This document shows positions 8,170 through 18,504 of a stretch of DNA of 64,000 nt, piece by piece. Both the position numbers and the translations under genes were made by a program. The stretch is from contig CAIXFN010000022.1 of assembly GCA_903918755.1 (NCBI GenBank), positions 48,286-112,285 of the forward strand, in the 5' to 3' direction. Below the pieces are notes generated by a model. The model searched no databases and had not been told where the DNA came from. It worked only from the letters and a program-made list of their open reading frames with translations. The stretch's first letter is position 1. Every line of letters starts with the position of its first letter. This DNA comes from an uncultured Pedosphaera sp. (GTDB lineage: Bacteria; Verrucomicrobiota; Verrucomicrobiia; Limisphaerales; Pedosphaeraceae).

Positions 8170-8676
8170 ATGCCGGAGCATTATTCCAATCTTTGGTGGG
8201 CGATTGATGGGGTTCTGGCCGGTATGGGTATGCCGTGGCTCGATCCGCTGCGCAGACTTAACTGTGGGGGAGCACTGGACGCGTTTCCTGATGATCTTCC
8301 AGTGCTGCATGCTCTGGGAATCCGGGCTATCGTCTGCTTACTAAATCTGCCCGGTGACGCGGCCATTTTCCAAGACGCCGGGTTCGAATTCAAATGCATT
8401 CCCGTTGCTGATGGTCACCCTCCGTCGTTAGCCCAGGCAGCGGAATTTGTAGAATTTGCCCGCAACTGCAGGTTGCGGAATCTGCCCTTGGCCATATTTT
8501 GCGAGGCGGGAATCGGACGAACCGGCACCATGATTGCGAGCTATTTTATTTCGCAAGGAGAAACTGCCGCGCAGGCCATCGCCCACGTGCGTCAGGCGGA
8601 GCCCTCGGCTGTCGAGACGGTCCGCCAAATCCGCTTTCTTGAAGAATTTGCCAACCGCAATTCCAATGCGATTTGA
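8170..8676 (+). CDS. Tyrosine/dual-specificity phosphatase-like protein
   Basis: This small protein (168 aa) has a cysteine phosphatase P-loop, FCEAGIGRTGT, at about residues 115-125. This matches the Cx5R(S/T) motif of tyrosine and dual-specificity phosphatases, but the usual His before the Cys is Phe. An upstream Asp in VADGHPP could be the general acid. GGALDAFPDDLPVLHALGIRAIVCLLN resembles the start of DUSP-type domains. Base composition looks less GC-rich than the neighbours, which may indicate a later arrival. It starts 6 bases after mnmD and overlaps dus by 11 bases. The substrate is unknown. Confidence 0.75.
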   Translation: MPEHYSNLWWAIDGVLAGMGMPWLDPLRRLNCGGALDAFPDDLPVLHALGIRAIVCLLNLPGDAAIFQDAGFEFKCIPVADGHPPSLAQAAEFVEFARNCRLRNLPLAIFCEAGIGRTGTMIASYFISQGETAAQAIAHVRQAEPSAVETVRQIRFLEEFANRNSNAI

Positions 8677-9715
8677 TCTCCAGTTTCAGCAATTGTTGAC
8701 CGGCCCCGAGCCCATCCTGGCGCTCGCGCCGATGCAGGATGTGACGGACCTGCCGTTTTGGAAGGTGATGGCGGGGTACGGAGGCGCGGACGTTTATTAC
8801 ACGGAATACTTTCGCGTGCATCCGACCTCGCACCTGGAGAAATGGATTGCGGAGTCGATTTCCCTGAACCCCACCGGGCGACCGGTCGTGGCGCAAATGA
8901 TCGGTAATGACATTCCCTCGCTGGTGCGGACGGCGAAGGAGTTGCAGCGGTATCCAGTGGTGGCGGTGGATTTGAACCTCGGCTGTCCGGCGCCGATCGT
9001 TTACCGGAAATGCGCCGGGGGCGGATTGCTGCGGGAACCCAAGCGGGTGGATGCCATCCTGGGGGCTTTGCGGGACGCGATCGACGTGAAGTTCACGGTG
9101 AAGACCCGGATTGGCTTCGATTCGCCGGATGTTTTTGAAGAGTTTCTGCCGATCTTCGCGCGGCATTCCCTCGATTTGGTGACGGTGCACGGGCGGACGG
9201 TCCAGGAAATGTACCGCTCCGAGGTGCATTATGACTACATCGCCCGGGCGGTGGAGGCATTGCCCTGCCCGGTGCTGGCCAATGGTAATGTGTATTCCGC
9301 CGCCAAGGCGCAGGAAGTATTGGATGTGACCGGCGCGCGCGGCTTGATGATCGGGCGCGGCATCATCCGCAATCCATGGCTTTTCCAGCAGATTCGCCAG
9401 CACCGGCGCGGGGAACCAAAGTTCCTGCCGACCGGGCGCGATGTGCTGCACTACTTGCGGACGCTGTACGTGACGGTCCGGCCGCCGGAGATTCGCGAAT
9501 TGGCGCAGGTCCAAAAAATGAAGAAGTATACGAATTACCTCGGGCTGGGGATTGAGCCCACCGGGGAGTTCCTGCACCGCATCCGGCGGGTCTCGACCGA
9601 AAAGGATTTTTTCCAGGTCTGCGAGGAATTCCTCGACCATGATCAACCGTTACCGCTGGAGCCCTTCGCCCTGACACTGAATTCCGGCGACGTCATGGCG
9701 GGCGAACACCTGTAG
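8666..9715 (+). CDS. tRNA-dihydrouridine synthase (Dus family)
   Basis: This FMN enzyme (349 aa) reduces specific uridines in tRNA to dihydrouridine. Family signatures are ILALAPMQDVTDLPFW at the N-terminus, VVAQMIGND, VDLNLGCPAPIVYRKCAGGGL with the catalytic Cys in the RKCAGG loop, FTVKTRIGFD, VHGRT, PVLANGNVYS and MIGRGIIRNPWLF (the phosphate-binding end of the TIM barrel). The ATG at 8666 lies inside the 3' end of the phosphatase gene. The position specificity (DusA, B or C type) is not decided by motif. Confidence 0.9.
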   Translation: MRFDLQFQQLLTGPEPILALAPMQDVTDLPFWKVMAGYGGADVYYTEYFRVHPTSHLEKWIAESISLNPTGRPVVAQMIGNDIPSLVRTAKELQRYPVVAVDLNLGCPAPIVYRKCAGGGLLREPKRVDAILGALRDAIDVKFTVKTRIGFDSPDVFEEFLPIFARHSLDLVTVHGRTVQEMYRSEVHYDYIARAVEALPCPVLANGNVYSAAKAQEVLDVTGARGLMIGRGIIRNPWLFQQIRQHRRGEPKFLPTGRDVLHYLRTLYVTVRPPEIRELAQVQKMKKYTNYLGLGIEPTGEFLHRIRRVSTEKDFFQVCEEFLDHDQPLPLEPFALTLNSGDVMAGEHL

Positions 9716-9723
9716 GTTTCAGC

Positions 9724-10746
9724 TTACAGGAGAGTGATCTCACCACCCCCGGGGCGGCCTTTCAAACCGAGCTTTTTATAGGCCAATTCCGTGGTCACCC
9801 GACCCTGGGACGTGCGCTTGAGGTAACCCTCCATGATCAGGTAAGGCTCGTAAACTTCCTCCAAAGTGTCCGGCTCTTCGCCCACCGCGACCGCCAGCGA
9901 ACTGATGCCGACGGGGCCTCCTCCGAATTTCACAATGATCGCTTCCAGGATGCGCTTGTCCATTTCATCCAGGCCGTTTTCATCGATCTCCAGCATCGCC
10001 AGAGCCTGGTCCGCGATGGGTTTGGTGACGCGGCCGTCACTCCGCACCTGGGCGTAATCGCGCACGCGGCGCAGGAGATTGTTGGCGATGCGCGGTGTGC
10101 CGCGGCTGCGCCGGGCGATTTCTCCGGCCCCGCCGGCTTCGACATCCAGATTCAGGAGGCGGGCGGAGCGGGAGACGATTTTTTCCAATTCGTCCGCCGG
10201 GTAATAATCCAGCCGTTCGCGAACGCCGAAACGGGTGAGCAGGGGAGCGGTGAGCAAGCCGCTGCGGGTGGTGGCTCCAATCAAGGTGAAGCGGGGCAGA
10301 TTCAAGCGCACGCTGCGGGCGTTGGGACCCTGATCAATAATGATGTCCAGTTTGAAATCCTCCATCGCCGGATACAGGTATTCCTCGATGGTCTTTTGGA
10401 GCCGATGGATCTCGTCGATGAAGAGGACATCCCCTTCCTCCAGGTTCGTGAGCAGACCCGCCAGGTCGCCCGCCTTTTCGATGGTGGGGCCACTGGTGCA
10501 TTTGAAGCCCGCCCCCATGGCCTTGGCGATGATGTTCGCCAGGGTGGTCTTGCCCAGACCGGGCGGTCCGCTGAGCAGAATATGGTCGATGGCCTCGTTC
10601 CGCTGCCGCGCGGCGGCCACGGTGATTTCCAGGCGTTCCTTGACCCGGGGCTGCCCGGTAAAATCGGAAAACAGGGAGGGCCGGAGCGTCAACTCCAGCG
10701 CGGAGTCAGGCTTTGTCAGGACGTCGGAAATTTTGCGTTCGGCCAT
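9724..10746 (-). CDS. ruvB: Holliday junction branch migration helicase RuvB
   Basis: RuvB is the AAA+ motor that drives branch migration of Holliday junctions with RuvA. Walker A is GPPGLGKTT, Walker B is [10 protein letters not shown], sensor 1 lies in IGATTRSG and the arginine-finger region is in [14 protein letters not shown]. The C-terminal winged helix contains [17 protein letters not shown] and [17 protein letters not shown]. The start MAERKISD at 10746 fits the family; ATG 10782 would add 12 residues. ruvA and ruvC are not adjacent. The gene follows the GH5 gene on the same strand. Confidence 0.95.
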   Translation of the reverse strand: MAERKISDVLTKPDSALELTLRPSLFSDFTGQPRVKERLEITVAAARQRNEAIDHILLSGPPGLGKTTLANIIAKAMGAGFKCTSGPTIEKAGDLAGLLTNLEEGDVLFIDEIHRLQKTIEEYLYPAMEDFKLDIIIDQGPNARSVRLNLPRFTLIGATTRSGLLTAPLLTRFGVRERLDYYPADELEKIVSRSARLLNLDVEAGGAGEIARRSRGTPRIANNLLRRVRDYAQVRSDGRVTKPIADQALAMLEIDENGLDEMDKRILEAIIVKFGGGPVGISSLAVAVGEEPDTLEEVYEPYLIMEGYLKRTSQGRVTTELAYKKLGLKGRPGGGEITLL

Positions 10747-10790
10747 CGGAACCAACATTGCGGAAGCGCTCCGGGCCGACAAGGGGAAAC

Positions 10791-11927
10791 TTATTTTTTC
10801 GGGAACAGCGCCGCCCGCATACCCGGCTCGGGCTGGTTCGTTTTGGGGTCCCAGTAATTAAACCCGGACTTCCAGTCCCAGACGGCCCAGCCCATGTCCG
10901 CATCATCCAGCGCGGCGCGGAAACCCGCGTAAAAGCGCGCCCGCGATTCCGGGTCCGCCGTTTTGAAGCAGCCGAACTCGCCGAAGTGCACCGGCCGGCC
11001 GTGGGCCGCGGACCACGCCTTGGCCTTCTGGATGAGATTGACGAATTTTTGCGGTCCGCTGGGATTCTCCGCCGCCGGGAGGGTGTTGTAACGGCGCAGC
11101 CAATCCTGGGAGTTTTGAGTCAGCGTCACGCCCGGGGCCGGTTCCAGCGGGGTGGCGGGCGGACCGGGAAAATGGATGCCAGTGAGACGAGTGTCCGGTC
11201 CCGCCCAGGTGGCGCCCTGGTGGGTGAAATAAAACGGCTCGTAGCAATGCACGGTCACGATAAGGTTCTGATCGTTATCCGGGAGTTGGAAATTCGGCAG
11301 TTCATTCACGGAATTCCAAAAGCCCGGCCCGAGAAAAATAGTCCGGTGCGGATTGGTCAGCCGGATTTGCCGGATGGCCTCGGCAAAAATGGGATTGATC
11401 ACCGCGGTCTTCGCCGCGTCCTTGGGTTCATTCAGCAGTTCAAAAGCGACCCCTGCCGGCGCGGTCGCGTAATGGGCCGCAATCTGGCGCCAAAGCGCAT
11501 AAAATTCCTCCGTGCGGGCTGCCGGATCGGTGGTGAACTGATCGAAGTGATGGATATTGAGCAGCACATTCAGACCAATGGCGGTGGCGTTGGTCACCAA
11601 GTCATCCACTTTGCCAAAGATGGAGTCGGACAATTTGTATTCCGGCGCCGGACCGGCGTAATGGTGCCAGCCGATCGGAATGCGCACGTGATCAAAACCT
11701 TCGGTCCGCATTTTTTTTAAATCCTCGGCCGTGTGGCGGACGCCCCAAGTCTGGCCGGGTGGAACTTCGAGGTAATTGGCGCAATTGGCGCCGCGCCGGA
11801 ACAGCTTGGCGGCCGCATAGGCCGGGGTGTCATGGCGGGGGGATGCCGGGAGGGCGGAAGGGGTGGTTTGCGCGAAGGTGGAAAGCGCGAGCAAAGCCAG
11901 GAGCGTGACGACCAGGGGAGCTTTCAT
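10791..11927 (-). CDS. Secreted glycoside hydrolase family 5 (cellulase-like)
   Basis: This 378-residue TIM-barrel glycosidase has a signal peptide ([19 protein letters not shown]). [14 protein letters not shown] and [10 protein letters not shown] are typical early strands. FELLNEPKD carries the acid/base Glu and [10 protein letters not shown] the nucleophile Glu, both on the ends of barrel strands as in GH5. [13 protein letters not shown] near the end is typical of the subgroup. It probably hydrolyses beta-1,4 glucan or mannan outside the cytoplasm; the substrate is inferred from family only. Confidence 0.88.
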   Translation of the reverse strand: MKAPLVVTLLALLALSTFAQTTPSALPASPRHDTPAYAAAKLFRRGANCANYLEVPPGQTWGVRHTAEDLKKMRTEGFDHVRIPIGWHHYAGPAPEYKLSDSIFGKVDDLVTNATAIGLNVLLNIHHFDQFTTDPAARTEEFYALWRQIAAHYATAPAGVAFELLNEPKDAAKTAVINPIFAEAIRQIRLTNPHRTIFLGPGFWNSVNELPNFQLPDNDQNLIVTVHCYEPFYFTHQGATWAGPDTRLTGIHFPGPPATPLEPAPGVTLTQNSQDWLRRYNTLPAAENPSGPQKFVNLIQKAKAWSAAHGRPVHFGEFGCFKTADPESRARFYAGFRAALDDADMGWAVWDWKSGFNYWDPKTNQPEPGMRAALFPKK

Positions 11928-12031
11928 TAACGCACCTTATGAATAACGCCCCGGGAAGTCAAATCATTAATTGCCCGCTGACCGTGGAACTTTCGCTTTG
12001 TTTTTGGCGGTCACCTGATTACGATATCGTC

Positions 12032-12298
12032 ATGGCAAAGCTGCCAAAGAAGAAAAATTCGACCCCGCCGCCGGCCCTGCTGCTGGGAGTGGGGCTGGAT
12101 TCCGACGGGCACAAGCGCATCACCCGGGGACCGAATTTTGCGCTCGTGGGCGGCAAAGCCGAGACGCACGAGCAGATGACCGAGAAGGCCATCAAGATCA
12201 ACGAAAAGCTGGCGGCGAAGGGCAAGCGGTTGGAGGAAGTCAGTCGCGAAGAGTTCGACGACATCGCCCATTCCGTCGGGTTGCACCGGACCCCGTGA
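12032..12298 (+). CDS. Small hypothetical protein
   Basis: This 88-residue soluble protein has a lysine- and proline-rich start (MAKLPKKKNSTPPPALLLGVGLD) and a charged helical C-terminus (EKAIKINEKLAAKGKRLEEVSREEFDDIAHSVGL). The reading frame is clean, with an ATG at 12032. I do not recognise a family. It stands alone between the GH5 gene (divergent) and the nuo operon. Confidence 0.6.
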   Translation: MAKLPKKKNSTPPPALLLGVGLDSDGHKRITRGPNFALVGGKAETHEQMTEKAIKINEKLAAKGKRLEEVSREEFDDIAHSVGLHRTP

Positions 12299-12430
12299 AC
12301 CATCCGGGGCTATGCGACCGGCAAGATCGGGGTAGGTTTCGCCAAAGTGTGGTGAGATTCGCGGGCCCGCCCGTTCAATGCTAACGGCGGATCGGGGCGA
12401 GCCGGCCGCCGGATAATCACGGGACGCGGC

Positions 12431-12459
12431 TTGACTCCCCGGCGGGCAATGTTTACGCT
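12431..12459 (+). promoter_or_regulatory. Candidate sigma-70-type promoter of the nuo operon
   Basis: TTGACT at 12431-12436, a 17-base spacer and TACGCT at 12454-12459 lie about 38 bases upstream of nuoA. The -35 hexamer is good but the -10 is weak. It is the only good candidate in the 199-base gap before the operon. Confidence 0.35.
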
Positions 12460-12497
12460 GGCCACCGGGTAGACGCTTGGAAGCGGCACAATAATTT

Positions 12498-12872
12498 ATG
12501 GCAACCGACAGTCCGTATTTGCTGATCACGGTTTTTCTGGTGGCGGCGACCGGGTTCGCGCTGGCGCCGTTGGGGCTGGCCTATGCCTGGGCGCGGTTTT
12601 TTTCGCCGAAAAAATCCGGCCCGGAAAAGAACGCGGTCTATGAATGTGGTTTGCAATCCAAGGGGGACGCCTGGGTCCGGTTTCGCTCCGAATATTATTT
12701 GTATGGCATTATTTTTCTGATTTTCGACGTGGAAACCATCTTCCTCCTTCCTTTTGCGGTCGCGTTCACGAGCCTGCCGGTGGGGGCGTTTATTGCGATG
12801 ATGGTATTTTTGCTCCTGTTGGTGGAAGGATTGGTCTGGGCCTGGCGGAAAGGAATTCTCACCTGGTCCTGA
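12498..12872 (+). CDS. nuoA: NADH-quinone oxidoreductase subunit A
   Basis: NuoA (124 aa) is a three-helix membrane subunit at the junction of the peripheral and membrane arms of complex I. Hydrophobic segments lie at about residues 9-32, 65-88 and 92-115. The conserved loop NAVYECGLQSKGDAWVRFRSEYY includes the Cys of the quinone-site loop, and the FLIFDVETIFLLPFA helix carries the conserved acidic residues. It is the first gene of the nuo operon, with a likely promoter just upstream. Confidence 0.95.
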   Translation: MATDSPYLLITVFLVAATGFALAPLGLAYAWARFFSPKKSGPEKNAVYECGLQSKGDAWVRFRSEYYLYGIIFLIFDVETIFLLPFAVAFTSLPVGAFIAMMVFLLLLVEGLVWAWRKGILTWS

Positions 12873-12908
12873 GCCGCCGCGCCGTACCGCCCCATTTTGA
12901 AAGCACCC

Positions 12909-13526
12909 ATGGACGAAGGATTAAGGAGCGAACTCAGCAAGCAAGGCGTGTTTACCACGAAGCTTACCGACCTCTACAACTGGGGGCGCAAGAATTCCGT
13001 GTGGCCGCTGCAATTCGGCCTGGCCTGCTGCGCCATCGAGATGATTGCCACCACCATGGCCCGGTATGACCTGGCCCGGTTTGGCGCCGAAGTTTTCCGG
13101 CCCTCGCCCCGACAGGCGGATTTGATGATTGTGGCCGGCACGGTCACCAAGAAAATGGCCCCGCAGGTGGTCCGGCTCTACAACCAGATGCCGGAGCCCA
13201 AGTATGTCATCGCGATGGGGGCGTGCGCCATCTCCGGCGGACCTTTCAAGCAGGGGTACAATGTCTTGAAGGGGATTGACCGTTTTATTCCGGTGGATGT
13301 GCATATCCCGGGTTGCCCGCCGCGGCCGGAAGCGCTGATCCACGCTTTCATGCTCCTGCAAAAGAAAATTTACGCCCAGACTTTTACCGGGGCGGCCCGG
13401 CCGCGGTTTCTGGACCCGGCGGCCCCCAGCGAATTTCCGGTGCCGGCGTTCGGGGAACATGACCTCGTGCCGCCCAGCAACCCCGCCATCTGGCGCGCCC
13501 CCAAATTCGACCGGGAGGAAGGCTGA
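12909..13526 (+). CDS. nuoB: NADH-quinone oxidoreductase subunit B
   Basis: NuoB (205 aa from ATG 12909) holds cluster N2, which donates electrons to quinone. The vicinal cysteines are in [12 protein letters not shown], with the remaining ligands in MGACAISGG and [12 protein letters not shown]. The C-terminus (about 40 residues after LLQKKIY) is longer than the core and rich in Pro and Ala. TTG at 12897 is an alternative start four codons upstream. It is followed directly by nuoC. Confidence 0.95.
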   Translation: MDEGLRSELSKQGVFTTKLTDLYNWGRKNSVWPLQFGLACCAIEMIATTMARYDLARFGAEVFRPSPRQADLMIVAGTVTKKMAPQVVRLYNQMPEPKYVIAMGACAISGGPFKQGYNVLKGIDRFIPVDVHIPGCPPRPEALIHAFMLLQKKIYAQTFTGAARPRFLDPAAPSEFPVPAFGEHDLVPPSNPAIWRAPKFDREEG

Positions 13527-13527
13527 C

Positions 13528-14159
13528 GTGGAAACTCTCGACCAAATCAAGTCCCGGATTGAAGGCGCCTTTCCCGGTGCCGCGCTGCAAATCATTCCCA
13601 ACGAAAGCGCCGCGCAGCAACCTTCGCTCGTGGTGGATAATGCCAGCGCGTTCGCCGTGGCCCGCTGGTTGCGCGACGACCCCGCTTTGCGCCTGGATTA
13701 TTGTTCCAATGTCTCCGGCGTGGACTGGTTGCCGGCGGAAACGACGACCAAGACCAAGGTCAAAAAGCTGGTGAACGGGGTGGAGCAGGAGGTCGAGGAA
13801 GTCACCAAGACCGCGCGTCCGGGTTATCTGGAAGCGGTTTACCACCTTTATTCCATGAGTTTGAAGCATGGTCCGGTGATCCTGCGTTTGCGCACCCTCG
13901 ACCGTGCGGAACAGAACCAGGTGCCGTCCCTCACGCCCCTCTGGCGCGGGGCGGAGTTTCAAGAGCGGGAAATCTACGATTTGTTCGGCATTCGTTTTGA
14001 TGGGCACCCCGACCTGCGCCGGATTTTGATGTGGGACGGATTCGTGGATCATCCCATGCGGAAGGATTACGTGGAGCCGGACGATTATGACTACGAACCC
14101 ACCCCGCATGATGAGGTGCTGGAGAAGGCGCAAAAACATCAGGGCACGGAGGTGTCGGC

Positions 14160-14163
<4 letters not shown>
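13528..14163 (+). CDS. nuoC: NADH-quinone oxidoreductase subunit C
   Basis: NuoC (211 aa) is a structural subunit of the peripheral Q-module. [34 protein letters not shown] and [11 protein letters not shown] are the 30-kDa-subunit signature. A lysine/glutamate-rich insertion ([19 protein letters not shown]) lies at about residues 72-90. It starts at GTG 13528, one base after the nuoB stop, and is separate from nuoD rather than fused as in E. coli. Confidence 0.94.
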
Positions 14164-15356
<1,193 letters not shown>

Positions 15357-15370
15357 GCAATGGCAATCCT

Positions 15371-16024
15371 ATGTTAGGCGAAGGCATTATCAAAGGCATG
15401 GCGGAGACGGCGCGGAACTTTTTTGGAAGTTACCACGACGCCGACCGGATGACGACCGTCCAATTCCCGGAGGATCGGATTCCCGCGAAGGAAAACGCGC
15501 GCAATTTCCCCTTTCTGGTTTTTGATGGCGAGGACCCGGCCAAGGGGCTGCGTTGCGTGGCCTGCCAGATCTGCGAGAAGGAATGTCCGCCCAAGTGCAT
15601 TTACATCGTCAAGGACACGGTCAAGAAGCCCGACTACATCGGCAAACTGCAATTTCAGCCGCGGGTGTTTGACATTGATGTGTCCGTCTGCATGAGCTGC
15701 CAGATCTGCGTGGAGGTCTGCCCCTTCGAAGCGATCAAGATGGATACGGACTATGAGTTCGGCACGGCGGACCGCTTTGGCGGCCTGCTGCTGAACAAGC
15801 AGCGGCTCGCGAAGCCGAACACTTACTACCGGAAGATTCACGCCACGGAAGCCGCGGAAGTGGATGAACGTCTGGCCGCCGAAAAAGCCAAGGCGGAAGC
15901 CAAGGCGAAGGCCGATGCCGAGGCCAAAGCCCGGGCGGCGGCGACCGCCGCCGCCGCGAAAGCAACTCCCACCCCGGTGGTTTCCCCCACTGCGCCCGCG
16001 ATTGCGCCGGCGCCCGCAAAATAA
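15371..16024 (+). CDS. nuoI: NADH-quinone oxidoreductase subunit I with Ala/Lys-rich tail
   Basis: NuoI (217 aa) is the two-[4Fe-4S] ferredoxin-like subunit that passes electrons to NuoB. The two cluster motifs are CVACQICEKECPPKC and CMSCQICVEVCPFEA. After the core, a tail of roughly 50 residues starts at about 15870. It is almost all Ala, Lys and Glu and then becomes Pro/Thr-rich; the family does not need it. It lies between nuoD and nuoH, an order unlike E. coli. A start at ATG 15398 is also possible. Confidence 0.94.
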   Translation: MLGEGIIKGMAETARNFFGSYHDADRMTTVQFPEDRIPAKENARNFPFLVFDGEDPAKGLRCVACQICEKECPPKCIYIVKDTVKKPDYIGKLQFQPRVFDIDVSVCMSCQICVEVCPFEAIKMDTDYEFGTADRFGGLLLNKQRLAKPNTYYRKIHATEAAEVDERLAAEKAKAEAKAKADAEAKARAAATAAAAKATPTPVVSPTAPAIAPAPAK

Positions 16025-16121
16025 TGCCGGGCTTCGACAAAATATGCCGCGTGCGGAAAGCGCAGCGACGACAAGCTCTACCCACCTCGAACCGAGGTGC
16101 TCTGAAAGCCGGTGACAGTTT

Positions 16122-17351
16122 ATGATCGCGGATGTATTAAACGGAATTTTGCTGATGCTCTGGCGGGTGGTCTCCGACCAACCCGCCCCATTGGCTGCCC
16201 TGCTGCCGGCGCTGCCGGAGGCCCTGCGCCCGGTGGTGTCCGCCGTGCTCTGCGTGAGCCCGATCATCGGAGTGTTCGCCACCCTGTTCGCGCTGACCAC
16301 CTTGATGGAACGGAAGGGACTGGGCCGCATCCAAAACCGGCTGGGGCCTAACCGGGTGGGACCCTTTGGCATCCTGCAACCCGCGGCGGACGGTCTGAAA
16401 ATGTTGACGAAGGAAGACATCATCCCGCGCAGTGCGGATAAGCTCGTTCATTTCCTCGCGCCCGTGGCGCTGGCGGTTCCCACCTTGCTGGCCTACGCGG
16501 TGCTGCCCTACGGCCGCAACCTGGTCCCGCTGGATCTTGATGCAGGGCTGCTGTTCTTCTTTGCGGTGGGCGCTTCCACAGAATTGGCGATTTTTATGGC
16601 GGGTTGGTCCAGCCACAACAAGTATTCGCTGCTGGGCGCGATGCGCGCCATCGCCCAGATGATCAGCTATGAAATTCCGCTGATCCTTTCCGCCGTCACG
16701 GTGGTCATGATCGCCGGCAGCCTTTCCCCCGCGCACATTGTCGCGCGGCAGGATGGGTTCATCTGGGGTTGGGTGCCGCACTGGTACGTGCTGACCCCCT
16801 GGGGTTTTGTGGGTTTCCTGATTTTCACCACCGCTTCGCTGGCGGAGTCCAACCGTTCGCCGTTTGACCTGCCCGAGGCGGAATCGGAGCTGATTGCGGG
16901 CCATCTCACCGAATACTCTGGTTTCAAATACGCCCTCTTTTTCCTGGCGGAATATCTCGGCATGTTTGCCATCAGCGGCCTCGGGGTTACGTTGTTCCTG
17001 GGCGGCTGGCAGGCGCCCTTGCCAGGGCTCGACTGGGTGCCTTCCTATCTCTGGTTTTTCTCCAAGCTGATCCTGATGGTTTTCATCTTCATCTGGATCC
17101 GGGGCACGGTGCCGCGGTTGCGCGTGGATCAATTGCTGAACCTGGCCTGGAAATTTCTGCTGCCACTGGCCCTGATCAACCTGTTTACCGCGGCCATTTG
17201 GCACTTCACCGCGGTCTGGCAGTTCCCGGGCGCGCTCCTCCTCCGCTGGTTGCTCAGCGCGGTCATGATCGGTGGCGCCTATGTCGTCCTGGGCCGCGCG
17301 TTGAGCCCCCGGAAGAAAGTTTCCCTGCGCACCTATCGTTACGCCACCTGA
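16122..17351 (+). CDS. nuoH: NADH-quinone oxidoreductase subunit H
   Basis: NuoH (409 aa) is an eight-to-nine-helix membrane subunit that anchors the Q-module and forms part of the quinone tunnel. LTTLMERKGLGRIQNRLGPNRVGP, ILQPAADGLKMLTKED, ESNRSPFDLPEAESELIAG and the closing IWIRGTVPRLRVDQL are the hallmark loops. It follows nuoI after 97 non-coding bases and is followed 4 bases later by nuoJ. Confidence 0.96.
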   Translation: MIADVLNGILLMLWRVVSDQPAPLAALLPALPEALRPVVSAVLCVSPIIGVFATLFALTTLMERKGLGRIQNRLGPNRVGPFGILQPAADGLKMLTKEDIIPRSADKLVHFLAPVALAVPTLLAYAVLPYGRNLVPLDLDAGLLFFFAVGASTELAIFMAGWSSHNKYSLLGAMRAIAQMISYEIPLILSAVTVVMIAGSLSPAHIVARQDGFIWGWVPHWYVLTPWGFVGFLIFTTASLAESNRSPFDLPEAESELIAGHLTEYSGFKYALFFLAEYLGMFAISGLGVTLFLGGWQAPLPGLDWVPSYLWFFSKLILMVFIFIWIRGTVPRLRVDQLLNLAWKFLLPLALINLFTAAIWHFTAVWQFPGALLLRWLLSAVMIGGAYVVLGRALSPRKKVSLRTYRYAT

Positions 17352-17355
17352 TCCC

Positions 17356-17901
17356 ATGCAAATCCCCTTTGCCATAATTGCCGCCCTGACCATCGTGGCC
17401 GGAATTGCCGCCATGAGTCTGCGCAAACTGGTGCACTGCGCGCTCTGCCTGGCATTGGTGTTCGCCGGTTTGGCCGCCATGTATCTGCAACTGGGCGCGC
17501 AATTCGTCGGTTTTGCCCAGATCCTGGTGTACATCGGCGCCGTGGCCATCCTGGTGGTTTTTGCCATCCTGCTGACCAACAGCAGTTCCAGCCTGCTGCC
17601 GACCGTCCGCTCGCGCTCGTGGGTGTTCGGTTTGGTGGTCGCCGTGCTGGTGTTCGCCACGCTGGTGAAGGTGATTTTGGCCAGCAGCACGGTGGCGGGG
17701 CGTTCCCTGCCGGAAAACCCGCTGCCCACGGTCAAGGATTTGGGCACGCAGATGATGACCTATTACATCCTGCCGCTGGAAGTGATGGGCCTCCTTCTGA
17801 CCGCCGCGACCATCGGGGCGGTGATCATTGCCATGCAGGAAAAAAAGCCGGTCGAACCGCTGAAACCGGGCTCCGCCGGCGCGCCACCAACCCATCCTTA
17901 A
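17356..17901 (+). CDS. nuoJ: NADH-quinone oxidoreductase subunit J
   Basis: NuoJ (181 aa) is a five-helix membrane subunit close to NuoK and NuoA. The helix QFVGFAQILVYIGAVAILVVFAI holds the conserved pi-bulge segment of transmembrane helix 3. The C-terminus ends in a short Pro-rich tail. Spacings are 4 bases to nuoH and 5 bases to nuoK. Confidence 0.94.
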   Translation: MQIPFAIIAALTIVAGIAAMSLRKLVHCALCLALVFAGLAAMYLQLGAQFVGFAQILVYIGAVAILVVFAILLTNSSSSLLPTVRSRSWVFGLVVAVLVFATLVKVILASSTVAGRSLPENPLPTVKDLGTQMMTYYILPLEVMGLLLTAATIGAVIIAMQEKKPVEPLKPGSAGAPPTHP

Positions 17902-17906
17902 CGACC

Positions 17907-18215
17907 ATGCAACTCCATCATTACCTGATTTTTTCGGCGCTGCTGTTCGCCGTGGGCCTGGCGGGCGCCCTCACCCGGCGCAATGGTATTCTCGTACTGG
18001 TCGGCATCGAGTTGATGCTGAATGCCGCGAACCTGAATTTCATCGCCTTCTGGCGGTTCAGCGCGGACCCGCAGGCCATGCAGGGAATATTGTTTGTCCT
18101 TTTTTCCATCGCCATCGCCGCCGCCGAGGCCGCCGTCGGTCTGGCACTGATCATTTCAATTTACCGGCACTATAAAACCACCAACCTGGAGGAAATGAAT
18201 TCGTTGCAGGGGTAA
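17907..18215 (+). CDS. nuoK: NADH-quinone oxidoreductase subunit K
   Basis: NuoK (102 aa) is a three-helix MrpC-like subunit. The two conserved membrane glutamates lie in VGIELMLNAANLNFI and in IAAAEAAVGLAL. Length and topology are standard. It is followed by a 34-base gap and then by a ribbon-helix-helix gene rather than directly by nuoL. Confidence 0.95.
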   Translation: MQLHHYLIFSALLFAVGLAGALTRRNGILVLVGIELMLNAANLNFIAFWRFSADPQAMQGILFVLFSIAIAAAEAAVGLALIISIYRHYKTTNLEEMNSLQG

Positions 18216-18249
18216 GCGTTGTGGAATGGTGCCGGAAGGAAACGGAAAC

Positions 18250-18504
18250 ATGAGTAAAGTAATATCAGCACGGGTTAATGACAAACTGGCCGTTTGGTTG
18301 GAGCGCCAGGCCACCAAGCTCGGCGTCCCACCGGGTCAATTATTGCGCGAGCAATTGGAGCAGGCGCACGCGCAGAACCTGATTTTCAAGGTGGCCGGCA
18401 CCGCCGAAAAAGTGGTGGCCCCCAAAGCAGCCGCCGTGAAGAAGCCCGCCCCCGCGGTGGCCGCGTCGCGCAATGGCAAAGGAAAGGTTGCGAAACGTAA
18501 ATGA
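18250..18504 (+). CDS. Small ribbon-helix-helix-like protein inside the nuo operon
   Basis: This is an 84-residue protein. The first 45 residues (ISARVNDKLAVWLERQATKLG, then a PPGQLLREQLEQA helix) fit an Arc/CopG-type ribbon-helix-helix fold: one beta strand followed by two helices. The rest is a Lys/Ala/Pro tail (KKPAPAVAASRNGKGKVAKRK) like those of DNA- or RNA-binding proteins. The ATG at 18250 follows GGAAGGAAAC, a reasonable ribosome-binding site. Its stop overlaps nuoL by ATGA, so it is translationally coupled to nuoL. No such gene belongs to standard nuo operons. A regulatory role is inferred, not shown. Confidence 0.72.
   Translation: MSKVISARVNDKLAVWLERQATKLGVPPGQLLREQLEQAHAQNLIFKVAGTAEKVVAPKAAAVKKPAPAVAASRNGKGKVAKRK

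Noticed and set aside
8376..8396. GGTTCGAATT resembling a tRNA T-loop
   Set aside because: It lies inside the phosphatase-like gene with no acceptor or anticodon stems around it.
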